DNA from: Candidatus Bathyarchaeota archaeon
GTDB lineage: Archaea > Thermoproteota > Bathyarchaeia > RBG-16-48-13 > GCA-020355125
NCBI GenBank assembly: GCA_026014905.1
Contig: JAOZHK010000001.1
Span: forward strand, 1-44,817
Direction of reading: 5' to 3'
DNA length: 44,817 nt
The notes under the pieces are model-generated. The model was not told where the DNA came from and made no database searches. It worked only from the letters and a program-made list of their open reading frames with translations. The translations under genes were made by a program, and so were the position numbers. Shown here piece by piece: positions 8,503-17,358 of the stretch (within the stretch, counting starts at the first letter, position 1; each line of letters starts with the position of its first letter).

Positions 8503-10590
8503 ATGTTTACCTCAGGTGTGATATGTTTTAAAATAAGAATAGAACTCTATAGAGTTGGAGGCCAATCCCTGTCAACGGATATCATTCTAGGAGTTGACAT
8601 TTACCCCCATTACTTAACTAATACAAAGAGCAGACGCTTTGCGTTAGCTGTTCTTGATGGCGATCGAATTACTGCCCAGTATAAACAGATTTCACGTATT
8701 CAACTTATCCGATTAATTACTCGATATAAACCACATAGCATTGCTTTTGATAATATACATGAAGTAGCGGCTAGCATTCCTGGTCTCCGATCTTTCGTTG
8801 CGAGAGTACCTGAGCACGCACGGATTATTCAAGTGACAGATCAAAGCACTAAAAACCTTCAAAGGCTGGCAACCGAAAAGGGATTATCCCCACCATCAAA
8901 GATCAATCCATTAGAAGAGGCGATTATAACCGCACGGTTGGCTCAACGAGGAATTGGCTTTGAGGTACATATCTTCGAAAATGAAACCAAGATAATTGTT
9001 TCGAGAAACGTGAGTTTAGGACCTGGCGGATCAAGCCAAAACAGATACAGACGGAAAATTCATACATCGATTAAGCATATTGCAAAAGAAATCGAAGCCT
9101 ACCTACAGAAAAATTCTCTTGATTATGATCTTTTTTCAAGAGAAGCTGATTTTGGGCTCGACAGAGCCCATTTTCACATTTATGCTCCTAGAAGCCGATT
9201 AAGCCATCTAAAGCTAAAAAGTGGAAAACACGTTCAGGTTAAAATCAAACCAATATTTCGAAGAGAAATCTCATTACATCCAATCAGAACCCCACTTGTA
9301 GAAAAACCTCGATACACTAAACAGCTATTTATTGGCGTCGATCCAGGCACGAATTGTGGAGTAGCCATCATCACTACCAACTCAAAGCCATTGTTACTCA
9401 CAAGCAGAAAACAGTTAACACGAGGACAGATCACTAGAATGATTATGGAATACGGATTCCCTCTTGTAATTGCTTCCGATAAAAAACCTGTACCAGAATT
9501 TGTTCGCAAATTAGCAAACATGATAGATGGGGTACTTTTCACGCCTGACTCTCTTATGGAAGTTTCTGAGAAACGCGCGTTATCACGAATATACGCAGAG
9601 AAATGGGGAATAAAAATCAAAAATTCACATATACGCGATGCCCTTGCCGCAGCAATAAAAGCATTGAATCACTATCAACATAAATTCAGTCAAATAGAAC
9701 ATGAAGCACAGAAAAACGGACGAGATATTCCAATTGACGAGATTCGAGCTTCTGTCATCAAGGGCACGCCCATCCACAGGGCGATTCAACAAGTGAAAGC
9801 AAAACAAACTAAATCAAATGAACCACTGATCTATAAGGAAAGAAAAAGTGAAAAATCCGATAAACGACATGATATTTCTACTACACAGTTGAAAAAATTC
9901 GAGAAAAAAATCAATTTCTATAAAAAGCAAAATCAACAATTACAGGCTTCAAATGAAATGCTTATTGAAAATTCTGTGAAATTGAAGAAACGAATTAAAA
10001 ATCTTACTGATGCCCTCGAATATGAAAAACAGAAGACTTCAGAAGCTATTGCGACAGATAGAGAGTTTCAACAAATTCGTTCCGAAATCTTGCGTCTTCA
10101 TCACCAAGTAGCACAAAAGCAGAAACAAATTCGAATCCTCGAAGAAGAACTTGAGATTATTCAAGCATTTAAGAAATTAGAAGCCAAAGGCGATGTAATC
10201 TTGCTGAAACCTATTGAGACCTTTACACGAGAAGGTATTGAGAAAGCAGCACAGCTGTATTCTCTCCAGCAAAAGGACGCAGTCATCTTGTTAGATGCGA
10301 GTGGTGGAGGAACGTCAACAGCAAAGGAACTACTTAAACACGGGATCGAGACTGTGGTTACCGCTACTGCAATGTCTCATCAAGCTGAAGAAACTTTTGA
10401 AAAATTTGAAGTACCAGTGCTCTCATCCTTGGACCTTGAAGTGGAGTGGATTAGTGGTTATCCGTATGCTCGGAGCAACAAGCTTTCAACGGCAATCCAA
10501 GGGAACATCAAGACTAAAACTGAAGAAACAGGTTTAAACCTCGCACAGATCGTTAGCCAGTATCAATCACAACGAACTAAAGACACGTAA
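8503..10590 (+). CDS. DUF460 family archaeal protein (RNase H-like fold with coiled coil)
   Basis: About 695 residues if started at ATG 8503. Conserved archaeal DUF460 features are the opening ILGVDIYP strand, a second RNase H-like start FIGVDPGTNCGVAIIT (near residue 280), RDALAAAIKA, a long charged coiled coil (near 450-560), and a C-terminal domain with VILLDASGGGTSTAKEL. The first 22 residues are unlike the family, whose members usually begin close to the GVDI strand. GGAGG at 8557-8561 sits seven bases before a CTG codon (8569), so translation may start there instead. Nucleic-acid work is suggested by the fold, but the function is unknown. Confidence 0.85.
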   Translation: MFTSGVICFKIRIELYRVGGQSLSTDIILGVDIYPHYLTNTKSRRFALAVLDGDRITAQYKQISRIQLIRLITRYKPHSIAFDNIHEVAASIPGLRSFVARVPEHARIIQVTDQSTKNLQRLATEKGLSPPSKINPLEEAIITARLAQRGIGFEVHIFENETKIIVSRNVSLGPGGSSQNRYRRKIHTSIKHIAKEIEAYLQKNSLDYDLFSREADFGLDRAHFHIYAPRSRLSHLKLKSGKHVQVKIKPIFRREISLHPIRTPLVEKPRYTKQLFIGVDPGTNCGVAIITTNSKPLLLTSRKQLTRGQITRMIMEYGFPLVIASDKKPVPEFVRKLANMIDGVLFTPDSLMEVSEKRALSRIYAEKWGIKIKNSHIRDALAAAIKALNHYQHKFSQIEHEAQKNGRDIPIDEIRASVIKGTPIHRAIQQVKAKQTKSNEPLIYKERKSEKSDKRHDISTTQLKKFEKKINFYKKQNQQLQASNEMLIENSVKLKKRIKNLTDALEYEKQKTSEAIATDREFQQIRSEILRLHHQVAQKQKQIRILEEELEIIQAFKKLEAKGDVILLKPIETFTREGIEKAAQLYSLQQKDAVILLDASGGGTSTAKELLKHGIETVVTATAMSHQAEETFEKFEVPVLSSLDLEVEWISGYPYARSNKLSTAIQGNIKTKTEETGLNLAQIVSQYQSQRTKDT

Positions 10591-10644
10591 ACCTAATTCG
10601 TTGTCATACACGCAATCTACAATCGACTAGCTAGCGCACAGGTG

Positions 10645-11859
10645 CTAGAAGAGAGATGCTTGACCTGCAATAACTTGCTCGCTGATGTTTTGAATATTAA
10701 CTAAATCTTCTTCAATAATACTTTCAATTTCCTGTTTCAGATTATTTAATGCAATATTTTTCTCAAGAACAAGTTGAACATCAGTAATTAACGGTTGGGT
10801 TATGGGCTTCCCAATTTGACTTAGTATCTTCACATATATTTCAGCAATGCCAGTTGTTTCCGAATAAATATGATTCGCCATCTGTTTAGCGAGGACATTA
10901 TAGATCTTCCCCACATGATTGATGGGATTCTTACCTGCAGCTGCTTCCATAGACATCGGTCGGCAAGGAGTAATTAATCCGTTGATCCGGTTTCCTCGCC
11001 CCGTATTACCATCATCGCCTTGTTCTGCTGATGTCCCAGTCACCGTGAGATAAACCACCGAGTCCTGAATGTTATCTGCAGTATTAACGTAGACCCTGAT
11101 ATCTCGGTCAGTGATCTTTACAGCTTGGTCAGCTATGCGAGTAGCAACTTCCTCTTTGACGCTGAGATAATGTTCGAGATCAGGCGTCAAACTGCTGATT
11201 TGAGGCGCAGCAATCGTCAAGACAATTGAATTATTTTGACGTAATCCCATTACTTTGATGTCTTCACCCACTTCAGGCAACCGCTTCTTCATCGACGCTG
11301 AATTGAGGAATCGTTCAGTTTCAAAAACAAGCTTTTCAGTCTGGCTGAGCGGAGCATAACTGACACCAAACGATGTGTCATTAGCGATTGGGATGGATTG
11401 TCCTGCATTAAAGGTCTTCACTAAATCGGTTGAACCTTGTTTTATCATGTAATTGATGATTACATGACGATTCACATCTAAAAAGCGGAGATTATCATTT
11501 AAAAACTCGCGTATAGCTTTTAATGCGATACTACCAATAGGAACAGGAGTATCTTGGCCATTCTGTTTTACAGAGGTGACGGCGCGACCAGCCACGACGA
11601 GATAGATTGGTTCGATGACTTCTCCTCCTCCAAAAAAAGGATTAGCTTTTCCTCCAACGAGCAAGCCTTTATCGACATTGTGGTGGAGAATGGTGCCAAA
11701 TGTTTGTAAATAGTATTTACATAATTCGCGAGATACTGCTTCTGAGGCACCATCAGTGAGGTAATCGGGGTGTCCTTGTCCTTTCCGTTCGACGATTTCG
11801 ACGTCGCAATCCTCGATCATGTCACAAGGTAAGGCTTTTAGACTGATTGTGCTTGACAT
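10645..11859 (-). CDS. mat: S-adenosylmethionine synthetase, archaeal type
   Basis: About 404 residues. The enzyme makes SAM from methionine and ATP. Archaeal-type signatures: [24 protein letters not shown] at the N-terminus, [26 protein letters not shown], the [18 protein letters not shown] glycine-rich segment and NHVGKIYN near the C-terminus. The ATG at 11859 (MSSTISLKA) is preferred to an ATG nine bases earlier. It lies downstream of a methyltransferase and the Sm-like gene on the same strand, with a gap of about 80 bases, so supply of methyl donor and use may be linked. Confidence 0.95.
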   Translation of the reverse strand: MSSTISLKALPCDMIEDCDVEIVERKGQGHPDYLTDGASEAVSRELCKYYLQTFGTILHHNVDKGLLVGGKANPFFGGGEVIEPIYLVVAGRAVTSVKQNGQDTPVPIGSIALKAIREFLNDNLRFLDVNRHVIINYMIKQGSTDLVKTFNAGQSIPIANDTSFGVSYAPLSQTEKLVFETERFLNSASMKKRLPEVGEDIKVMGLRQNNSIVLTIAAPQISSLTPDLEHYLSVKEEVATRIADQAVKITDRDIRVYVNTADNIQDSVVYLTVTGTSAEQGDDGNTGRGNRINGLITPCRPMSMEAAAGKNPINHVGKIYNVLAKQMANHIYSETTGIAEIYVKILSQIGKPITQPLITDVQLVLEKNIALNNLKQEIESIIEEDLVNIQNISEQVIAGQASLF

Positions 11860-11937
11860 AATTATCATCTATAATAGTGATGGGCAATAGTAAGAACAGA
11901 ATTTAAATTTTTGTATATTACAAAGGTGAAAAATGCG

Positions 11938-12195
11938 CTAGAGTAATCGATCTTGGTCGATCCGGATGTACAAAATATTATTTCCACGGATGAAGACGTT
12001 TCCATAATCTGCTGTTAGAGTTGAATCATGAAATTCGGAAGCTCCTTCTAAAGTAATATTCATGTAGTTATCACACCGAATCATGCGCCCACGATACTCT
12101 AAATTATTTTTTAGCTTCACAGCAACGGGCTTGCGAAGGCTTCGGAGCAGAGTGTTTATAGGTCGTCTACTAGTTTCCAAGAGAATAGTCTCCAA
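11938..12195 (-). CDS. Sm-like (LSm) archaeal RNA-binding protein
   Basis: An 85-residue protein with both Sm motifs. Sm1: RPINTLLRSLRKPVAVKLKN followed by EYRGRMIRCDNYMNITL, with the D-x-x-M-N that binds RNA uridines. Sm2: FIRGNNILYIRI. Such proteins form heptameric rings on U-rich RNA and take part in RNA handling. The start lies six bases after the stop of the methyltransferase gene, so the two are probably one transcript. Confidence 0.95.
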   Translation of the reverse strand: METILLETSRRPINTLLRSLRKPVAVKLKNNLEYRGRMIRCDNYMNITLEGASEFHDSTLTADYGNVFIRGNNILYIRIDQDRLL

Positions 12196-12201
12196 CGAGG
12201 C

Positions 12202-12798
12202 TTATCTTGTATTTTTACTATAAAAAGTTACCTTTTGACAAATGATGAGAGAGTCCTTTGAGGTTGTGGAAAGCCACGTGGTTAGATGAAGATGCGATTG
12301 ACGTAATAAATTCACGATCACATCGTATGGAAAAACCGATTTTAAAGCAGATAATATAAAAATCGAGTTATTTTTGAGAACTCTAGACACTTCCTGAAGT
12401 GTCGTGTGTGGTGTTCCAACATTTTGAAAAAGAGTAAACGCCAAGACAGCATTAAAAATAGAGTCACGGAATGGGAGGTAATCCACATCTGCACAAAGTA
12501 CATGACCTTTAGGGTGAGCATGGAGACGACGAGCTGCGCGCATTACCATCTGCGATGAGAGATCTATCCCAACAAGCAAGGATTTTGTCGAGATAAACGA
12601 GAATAATAAACCTGGCCCACAGCCAAGATCAAGAATCGCTTTGTTCGTTTCAGGGAGATGTTGTAAAGCAGCATGGTATTTCAATTGTTGTTCTTTACCA
12701 TGTAATTCAGTATATGCTGAAGCGATGGTATCGTAGTATCGCATTACATCGCGTTTTTTACTCCAACTATCTTGCTCTATCTCATACACTGTTGTCAC
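12202..12798 (-). CDS. Class I SAM-dependent methyltransferase
   Basis: A 198-residue Rossmann-fold methyltransferase. Motif I is ILDLGCGPGLLFSF, the acidic end of strand 2 is VGIDLSSQM, motif II is CADVDYLPFRDSIFNAVLAF, and motif III is LQEVSRVLKNNSIFIL. The N-terminal YDTIASAYTELHG resembles UbiE/COQ5-like enzymes. The C-terminal part is short, so the substrate is not indicated. It lies just upstream of the Sm-like gene; a role on RNA is possible but not shown. Confidence 0.85.
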   Translation of the reverse strand: MTTVYEIEQDSWSKKRDVMRYYDTIASAYTELHGKEQQLKYHAALQHLPETNKAILDLGCGPGLLFSFISTKSLLVGIDLSSQMVMRAARRLHAHPKGHVLCADVDYLPFRDSIFNAVLAFTLFQNVGTPHTTLQEVSRVLKNNSIFILSALKSVFPYDVIVNLLRQSHLHLTTWLSTTSKDSLIICQKVTFYSKNTR

Positions 12799-12873
12799 AT
12801 TAAATAATCGTTAAGACAAAGGTCTTTAAATCATTATAAGCAAGTTACAGTTATTGAAAGTTGGTCTCCAAGA

Positions 12874-13269
12874 ATGGTCAAGAGAGCTGTCCCCCGTAAA
12901 ATTAAAGCGCTAATTCAGAGATACATACTTTTATTAAATGAACGACGAATGAGTGAAGCTGAAAAAGTACTGCAACAAATTAAGGAGAAATTAAAAACTA
13001 CTCAATGGGACCGGGGATTTTTTAACGCCTTGGAAGGTATATTTGCTGCGTTTCGAGCAAAGGATAATCCTTATTTTTATGCCACTCAGATTGATCCTTC
13101 GGATACCAAGAAACTAAGACAGCTCCGGAAAGAATTTCTGGAAGAATCCAATAATCCATTACAAAACGAGTTTGATCAGGGCTTTTTTTCTGCGTGGGCA
13201 GAATATGTGAAAGACCTTCAACGACTCAAGAGACAATCATTAGAAGAATCCATCCCTGGCCATACCTAA
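12874..13269 (+). CDS. Conserved archaeal protein of unknown function
   Basis: A 131-residue, highly charged and mostly helical protein. The N-terminus is basic (KRAVPRKIKALIQRY). Two similar aromatic motifs recur: WDRGFFNALEGIFAAF and FDQGFFSAWAEYVKDL, which suggests a duplicated helical unit. No membrane span, Cys cluster or catalytic motif is visible. I recall similar unnamed proteins in other archaea but cannot assign a function. It is divergent from the methyltransferase and upstream of the DUF1844-like gene. Confidence 0.7.
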   Translation: MVKRAVPRKIKALIQRYILLLNERRMSEAEKVLQQIKEKLKTTQWDRGFFNALEGIFAAFRAKDNPYFYATQIDPSDTKKLRQLRKEFLEESNNPLQNEFDQGFFSAWAEYVKDLQRLKRQSLEESIPGHT

Positions 13270-13304
13270 TTTCAAATGAGGTAACGCGTCATTGTTAAAA
13301 TTTA

Positions 13305-13320
13305 TACGGGCGCGCGTGTA
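13305..13320. repeat. Intergenic CG-alternating element (TACGGGCGCGCGTGTA)
   Basis: A member of the CG-element family in the spacer between two small plus-strand genes, about 31 bases before the next ATG. Confidence 0.5.
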
Positions 13321-13351
13321 AAACATATTACCATGTGTGGATGTGATATAG

Positions 13352-13702
13352 ATGCAACCGGAAAATGATCAGAAACCAGGGTCTGAGCTCTTTGATATCA
13401 CCTCGCTTGACACCTACGTGCTACTTAATTTATTTGTGAGTATTCTAGCCACTAAAGCCTGGCAACATCTGGGTTTACGAACTGCTTCGGGATCGAATAC
13501 CGTGAAACGAGATCTAGCACAAGCGCGCATGAGTATCGATTGCATTTCTTTTCTCATTAATCAATTGAAAGACAAGATTTCTGCTGAGGAATCTAAACGC
13601 CAACTAAATTTACTCACAGATCTTCAGATGAACTTTGCTCGTATCGCGAATGAGTCAATAGATACCCAAGATTCGGAATCTGAGGGTGACGACAAGCTAT
13701 AA
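13352..13702 (+). CDS. DUF1844-like small protein
   Basis: A 116-residue helical protein. The central LFVSILATKAWQHLGL, the conserved DLAQARMSIDCISFLINQL and the closing LNLLTDLQMNFARI fit the DUF1844 family, which shows an LALAKQTIDIL..L..DLR pattern. The ends are charged and probably disordered. No enzyme function is known for the family. The spacer after it holds a small ACGCGT motif, and the aldolase-family gene follows 24 bases later. Confidence 0.7.
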   Translation: MQPENDQKPGSELFDITSLDTYVLLNLFVSILATKAWQHLGLRTASGSNTVKRDLAQARMSIDCISFLINQLKDKISAEESKRQLNLLTDLQMNFARIANESIDTQDSESEGDDKL

Positions 13703-13726
13703 AAACGCGTAAACTTAGTTTAAGAT

Positions 13727-14644
13727 ATGACGAAAAGTTCAGCGTATCGAGGTATATTTACAATTCCCTCGACACCATTTGCTTCTTCTGGCGAAATTGA
13801 TGTCCCCAGTTTTCGGCGTCTTATCGACTTCTGTATTGAATGTGGAGCTCATGGTTTAGTGTTCCCCGTTAATGCCAGTGAGTTCACAGCATTAAGTGAT
13901 GCAGAGCGATTTCAGTTGGCAGAGACTTTGGTGGAGCAGAACGCAGGACGACTCCCGGTAGTTATTGGGGTTGCTGGTGTCGCACAAGAAGTTGCAGTCA
14001 CATTCGCGAGGCATGCACGGGAGATAGGCGCGGATAGCGTTATCGCGATGCCACCCTATGTTAAGCGATCACCATTGAGTAAAGCATTGATTTTCGAGTA
14101 TTATGAAAAGGTAGCTGAAGCCGCGCAGATACCCGTGTGGATCCAGAATTATGTTCCTCCCATTGGAACAGATATGTCTCCGGAGTTTGTTCTAAAGCTC
14201 TGTCGAGAGATCGACGGGGTCCAGTATATTAAGGAAGAAACGGTACCGAGCACTATGCGACTGAGTTCAATCCTTCAGGATAATGATGGCTCTTGTAAAG
14301 GAGTGTTCGGAGGAGCTGGTGGACGCTATATGATCGAGGAGTATCGGCGTGGAGTGAGTGGTCAGATGCCGGGATGTCATGTTACTGATGTTATGGTTGC
14401 CTTCTGGAACGCGCTTGAAGAGGGTGATGAGAGCCTGGCCATACGGATTTATAAAGAGCTGGCTCCACTTTACTTCTTCGAACGACAATTGTCGGGGTGT
14501 TATAAGGAAGTACTGTATCGTCGAGGAGTTATAGACTGCCCGTTAAAGAGACTCGGGGCTATGCCATTCGATGACATCGCCTCGCAGTATCTCGATGAAA
14601 TCTTAGCGAATTTACAACCATTCATGTCGTGGTCGCGATCATGA
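13727..14644 (+). CDS. Dihydrodipicolinate synthase/N-acetylneuraminate lyase family protein
   Basis: A 305-residue TIM-barrel class I aldolase homologue. It shows GIFTIPSTPF, the GLVFPVNASEF loop (family GxxxxGTTGE), GADSVIAMPPY and the Schiff-base Lys in VQYIKEE. The position that is usually the catalytic Tyr (family LLYNxP) reads WIQNYVPP, so Tyr appears replaced by Gln, with a Tyr two residues on. That argues against lysine biosynthesis. The stop overlaps the next start as ATGA, so it is translationally coupled to an enolase-superfamily enzyme. Together they suggest dehydration and cleavage of a sugar acid, with substrate unknown. Confidence 0.85.
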   Translation: MTKSSAYRGIFTIPSTPFASSGEIDVPSFRRLIDFCIECGAHGLVFPVNASEFTALSDAERFQLAETLVEQNAGRLPVVIGVAGVAQEVAVTFARHAREIGADSVIAMPPYVKRSPLSKALIFEYYEKVAEAAQIPVWIQNYVPPIGTDMSPEFVLKLCREIDGVQYIKEETVPSTMRLSSILQDNDGSCKGVFGGAGGRYMIEEYRRGVSGQMPGCHVTDVMVAFWNALEEGDESLAIRIYKELAPLYFFERQLSGCYKEVLYRRGVIDCPLKRLGAMPFDDIASQYLDEILANLQPFMSWSRS

Positions 14645-15774
14645 AGATCATAGATTATCAGACGATTATTATTGGTAACCCGTGGAAGAATTGGCTTTTT
14701 GTAAAGTTGTTTACCGATGAGGGAATAACTGGTCTTGGTGAAGCCACTGGAGGCTTATCAACGCGTCCTCATCAAGCGGATATCGATGAATTAGCACGTT
14801 TTTTTTTAGAGGAGGATCCCCGGCATCCCCAACGAATTTGGTATAAGATGTATAAAGGTCGGTTTTTACGATCTTCGCGGGGGATGAGTGGCGTTGAACT
14901 TGCCTGCTGGGATATTGTCGGTAAGGCTTTAGGTGTACCCGTGTGGCAGTTATTAGGAGGAAAATGTCGTAATCACCTTCGGGTTTATGCGAATGGTTGG
15001 TATAAAGGACCACGTGATCCTCAGTTTTTTGCTGACAGCGCTGCAGAGATGGTGAAGCAGGGGTATACGGCACTGAAATTTGATCCCTTTGGCGGTGCAT
15101 TGGGTCGGATGGATCGTGAAAGTGAACGAAAAGCCATCAACATTGTTGAGGCAGTTCGGGACGCTATTGGACCCGATATAGATATTTTGATCGAAGGACA
15201 TGATCGATTCACATCAGCCTATGCGATTCATATTGGACGACAATTAACGCAGTATGACCCGATGCTCTTTGAAACCCCTGTTGATTCTATGGATGTCCTA
15301 GCAACGCTTGAAGTGGCAAAAGCAATCGATATCCCTGTAGCCGTGGGAGAACGATATGATCGAATTGGGATGTTTATCGATCTTCTTGCTCCCCGTGTCA
15401 TTGATATTGTTCAACCAGAAGTGATTCATCTTGGACTGACCAATATCAAGAAAGTCTGTGGTATTGCTGAATCAGCTGGAGCGTTGGTCGCATGTCATCA
15501 AGCACAAAGTCCTCTCTGTACTGCGATTAACGCTCATTTACATGCTTCGATTCCGAATTTCCTCATTCATGAAAACTTTGATGATTCTCTGGAGCCTTGG
15601 ATCTGGGATATTTTCACTGGTGTCCCACGGGTGAGAAATGGCTCTTTATCTGTCCCTGAATCCCCTGGATGGGGTGTTGAATTGAATGAGAGTGAAGCTG
15701 CGAAATATCCGTATAGTCCTCACAAATTCCTGCGTCTATTTGAGGAAGGCTGGGAAACACGTCAATCAGGGTAA
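14641..15774 (+). CDS. Mandelate racemase/muconate lactonizing-type (enolase superfamily) sugar-acid dehydratase
   Basis: A 377-residue protein from the ATG inside the ATGA overlap. N-terminal capping domain (LFVKLFTDEGITGLGEA), then the barrel: LKFDPFGGALG, metal and acid residues in LIEGHDRFT (Glu where galactonate and mannonate dehydratases usually have Asp, then His), LFETPVD, VGERYDR, and a His in ACHQAQSP. This resembles the galactonate dehydratase-like subgroup, which removes water from aldonic acids to give 2-keto-3-deoxy acids. Its aldolase-family partner could then cleave the product; a glycerate kinase lies elsewhere in the window. Confidence 0.85.
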   Translation: MKIIDYQTIIIGNPWKNWLFVKLFTDEGITGLGEATGGLSTRPHQADIDELARFFLEEDPRHPQRIWYKMYKGRFLRSSRGMSGVELACWDIVGKALGVPVWQLLGGKCRNHLRVYANGWYKGPRDPQFFADSAAEMVKQGYTALKFDPFGGALGRMDRESERKAINIVEAVRDAIGPDIDILIEGHDRFTSAYAIHIGRQLTQYDPMLFETPVDSMDVLATLEVAKAIDIPVAVGERYDRIGMFIDLLAPRVIDIVQPEVIHLGLTNIKKVCGIAESAGALVACHQAQSPLCTAINAHLHASIPNFLIHENFDDSLEPWIWDIFTGVPRVRNGSLSVPESPGWGVELNESEAAKYPYSPHKFLRLFEEGWETRQSG

Positions 15775-15833
15775 CTGAGGCGTAATTAGCGTTAACCTGT
15801 TTGTAAATGATGCACACATAATAGAAGACTAGC

Positions 15834-16277
15834 TTAATCCAGTTTATTGTCAATCTCATCAGTTATGCTCGATAACGTCTCTCCAAGTTGTTTTAATTGA
15901 TGTGCAGTTTCAGGGAGAAAATCGGCTAAGCGCCCACTCAATAGTTGTAATGTTGAGCGCATAGGTTTGAATTCGGCAACTGCGTCCCAGTAATCTTGGA
16001 TCGTATCGAGATTGAAGACAAGGCGTTCCAATGTTAATTGACTAACCATTATTGCTTTTGCCATTTTTCGCACTTTTGTGCATTCATTTGCGAATAGCAT
16101 GGCGGCAGCAGAATGTTTGTCGCCCTGTGCTTGGACACATTTATGAAATAGTGTTTTATACTTGTGTTCCATCGCGAGATGGGAGTACTCGATCTGATCA
16201 CGAATATGATTAAGACCTTCGACAACTGTACTGATCTTTTCGTGGAAGGAGATATATTGAATATTGGTGAAAAACAT
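15834..16277 (-). CDS. Short ESCRT-III/CdvB-like (Snf7 family) protein
   Basis: A 147-residue all-helical protein. The pattern KYKTLFHKCVQAQGDKHSAAAML then FANECTKVRKMAKAIMVSQLTLERLVFNLDTI matches the helix 2 core of archaeal CdvB and Asgard ESCRT-III proteins (AxxYANExxxIRK..LxLExVxxRLET), followed by LSGRLADFLPETAHQLKQLGETLSSI. ESCRT-III filaments cut membranes in archaeal division and budding. Usual members are about 200 residues; here the N-terminus is short and nothing follows the core, so a C-terminal Vps4-binding MIM or winged helix is absent. ATG at 16277 with GGAG just upstream. No Vps4 gene is in the window. Confidence 0.7.
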   Translation of the reverse strand: MFFTNIQYISFHEKISTVVEGLNHIRDQIEYSHLAMEHKYKTLFHKCVQAQGDKHSAAAMLFANECTKVRKMAKAIMVSQLTLERLVFNLDTIQDYWDAVAEFKPMRSTLQLLSGRLADFLPETAHQLKQLGETLSSITDEIDNKLD

Positions 16278-16317
16278 CGAACTCCGTTCAGTGTTTCGAA
16301 GCTATATCTCTGAATAT

Positions 16318-16332
16318 TAAATATATAAAATT
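16318..16332 (-). promoter_or_regulatory. TATA-like box for the ESCRT-III-like gene
   Basis: On the minus strand the sequence reads AATTTTATATATTTA, about 45 bases before the ATG. This gives an expected start site some 20 bases ahead of the gene, with a GGAG ribosome site in the leader. Confidence 0.5.
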
Positions 16333-16463
16333 AACTATTTTTTTCTAGAAATTTATTCTATAATAATACTCCTTAAATGATTCGCTCACAGGCCGATCAG
16401 GCCTCTTGAAACGGCAAGAAAATGTCGTACTCAGCACTCTTGCGTAACCAGATCTGCAAGTTT

Positions 16464-16477
16464 TTACGCGCGCGCTT
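16464..16477. repeat. Intergenic CG-alternating element (TTACGCGCGCGCTT)
   Basis: A strong member of the CG-element family, flanked by T5 on both sides on the plus strand. Confidence 0.55.
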
Positions 16478-16643
16478 TTTGACACATTTGAAAGAGGGAT
16501 GATCGACCATCATGAGACAACGTGGAATGAACATGCAAGTCAACATACTTCATTCGCTATAACTCATTTCCAATCACTGGACTAGTATATCTCGTCAATC
16601 TTCTAGTACTTTAACACGAGCATACTTTTCATTAAAAACCTGG

Positions 16644-16718
16644 CGCCCTGGCCGGGATTTGAACCCGGGTCAATCGGGTGACAGCCGATTATACTAGGCC
16701 TGGCTATACTACCAGGGC
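16644..16718 (-). tRNA. tRNA-Asp (anticodon GTC)
   Basis: Read on the minus strand: acceptor GCCCTGG pairs with CCAGGGC, discriminator G, and CCA is encoded next (16641-16643). The anticodon stem ATCGG/CCGAT holds the loop CTGTCAC, giving anticodon GTC. The T arm CCGGG-TTCAAAT-CCCGG is perfect. There is no intron. A TATA-like box lies upstream and T5 follows the CCA on the transcribed strand. Confidence 0.95.
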
Positions 16719-16750
16719 ATTACCTGTTTCAGATTAGGAGGTGGTGCTGC

Positions 16751-16763
16751 AATATATAATTTA
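16751..16763 (-). promoter_or_regulatory. TATA-like box for tRNA-Asp
   Basis: The minus strand reads AAATTATATATT about 35 bases before the tRNA 5' end, consistent with an archaeal promoter giving a short leader. Confidence 0.5.
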
Positions 16764-16793
16764 CTGGGGTAGAAAAAATTCAATAACATCTTT

Positions 16794-17291
16794 TCATAGG
16801 TTGTGAAGAAATGTCCAGACAGGATCGCTGACATAATGTAGATTGAGGGCTACTTTTCCTGAGTTAATATTTTCTAGTTGATGAGAAGGCAGCAAGGATC
16901 GCCCTATTGCAAGAGGTTTATTATGTCGTTCTTCATCAATAACGAGGATGTCATCTTCTTCAAAAGATCCAGCGAATTCAGTAATACCTGGCGCCATTAA
17001 ATGCGCACCATTGCAAATGTAGGAAACAGCGCCCGTATCAACAGTTATCGTGGGCAAATATGTGAGAATGTCAGCATTCAATAATGTTGGATATAGATCA
17101 TTATCGTCAAGGATAAACGAAGGGAGATTATTAAACAGGATAATCTTTTGACCATCAGAGAGTTCAAGAATCTCTGTCCTCGTTTTTTTCTTGTTGATTT
17201 GCGGAAAATCAATTTTTAATACATATAAAATTTGTTGTGCTATATCCTTGCGTTCTCGAGCTCGCAGATGATATCGTTTACTAATTTTCAT
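16794..17291 (-). CDS. PUA-domain RNA-binding protein, MCT-1/Tma20-like
   Basis: About 165 residues. The N-terminal part (MKISKRYHLRARERKDI) is the small domain found before PUA in archaeal homologues of eukaryotic MCT-1. The C-terminal PUA domain shows LPTITVDTGAVSYICNGAHLMAPGITEF, DDILVIDEERHNKPLAIGRS and the closing GKVALNLHYVSDPVW. Eukaryotic MCT-1 acts with DENR in translation restart and 40S recycling; the archaeal role is less clear. The ATG at 17291 fits family starts better than the GTG at 17300. It lies between two tRNA genes on the same strand. Confidence 0.8.
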   Translation of the reverse strand: MKISKRYHLRARERKDIAQQILYVLKIDFPQINKKKTRTEILELSDGQKIILFNNLPSFILDDNDLYPTLLNADILTYLPTITVDTGAVSYICNGAHLMAPGITEFAGSFEEDDILVIDEERHNKPLAIGRSLLPSHQLENINSGKVALNLHYVSDPVWTFLHNL

Positions 17292-17358
17292 TTCAGCCAC
17301 ATAATAGAGGGGCGTAGGTTCACAGAGACATGGAAAAGCCTAGTCTTCTTCCAGTGAA

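Larger units (their letters stand above)
16278..16640. other. Gene-free spacer of about 360 bases
   Basis: Besides the promoter of the ESCRT-III-like gene and a CG-alternating element followed by T5, only a 10-codon frame is seen (ATG at about 16378). No RNA gene or repeat could be supported. The segment from 16480 to 16630 has no feature I can name. Confidence 0.5.

Noticed and set aside
16378..16410. 10-codon frame MIRSQADQAS in the spacer near tRNA-Asp
   Set aside because: Too short, no ribosome site or promoter, no recognisable features.
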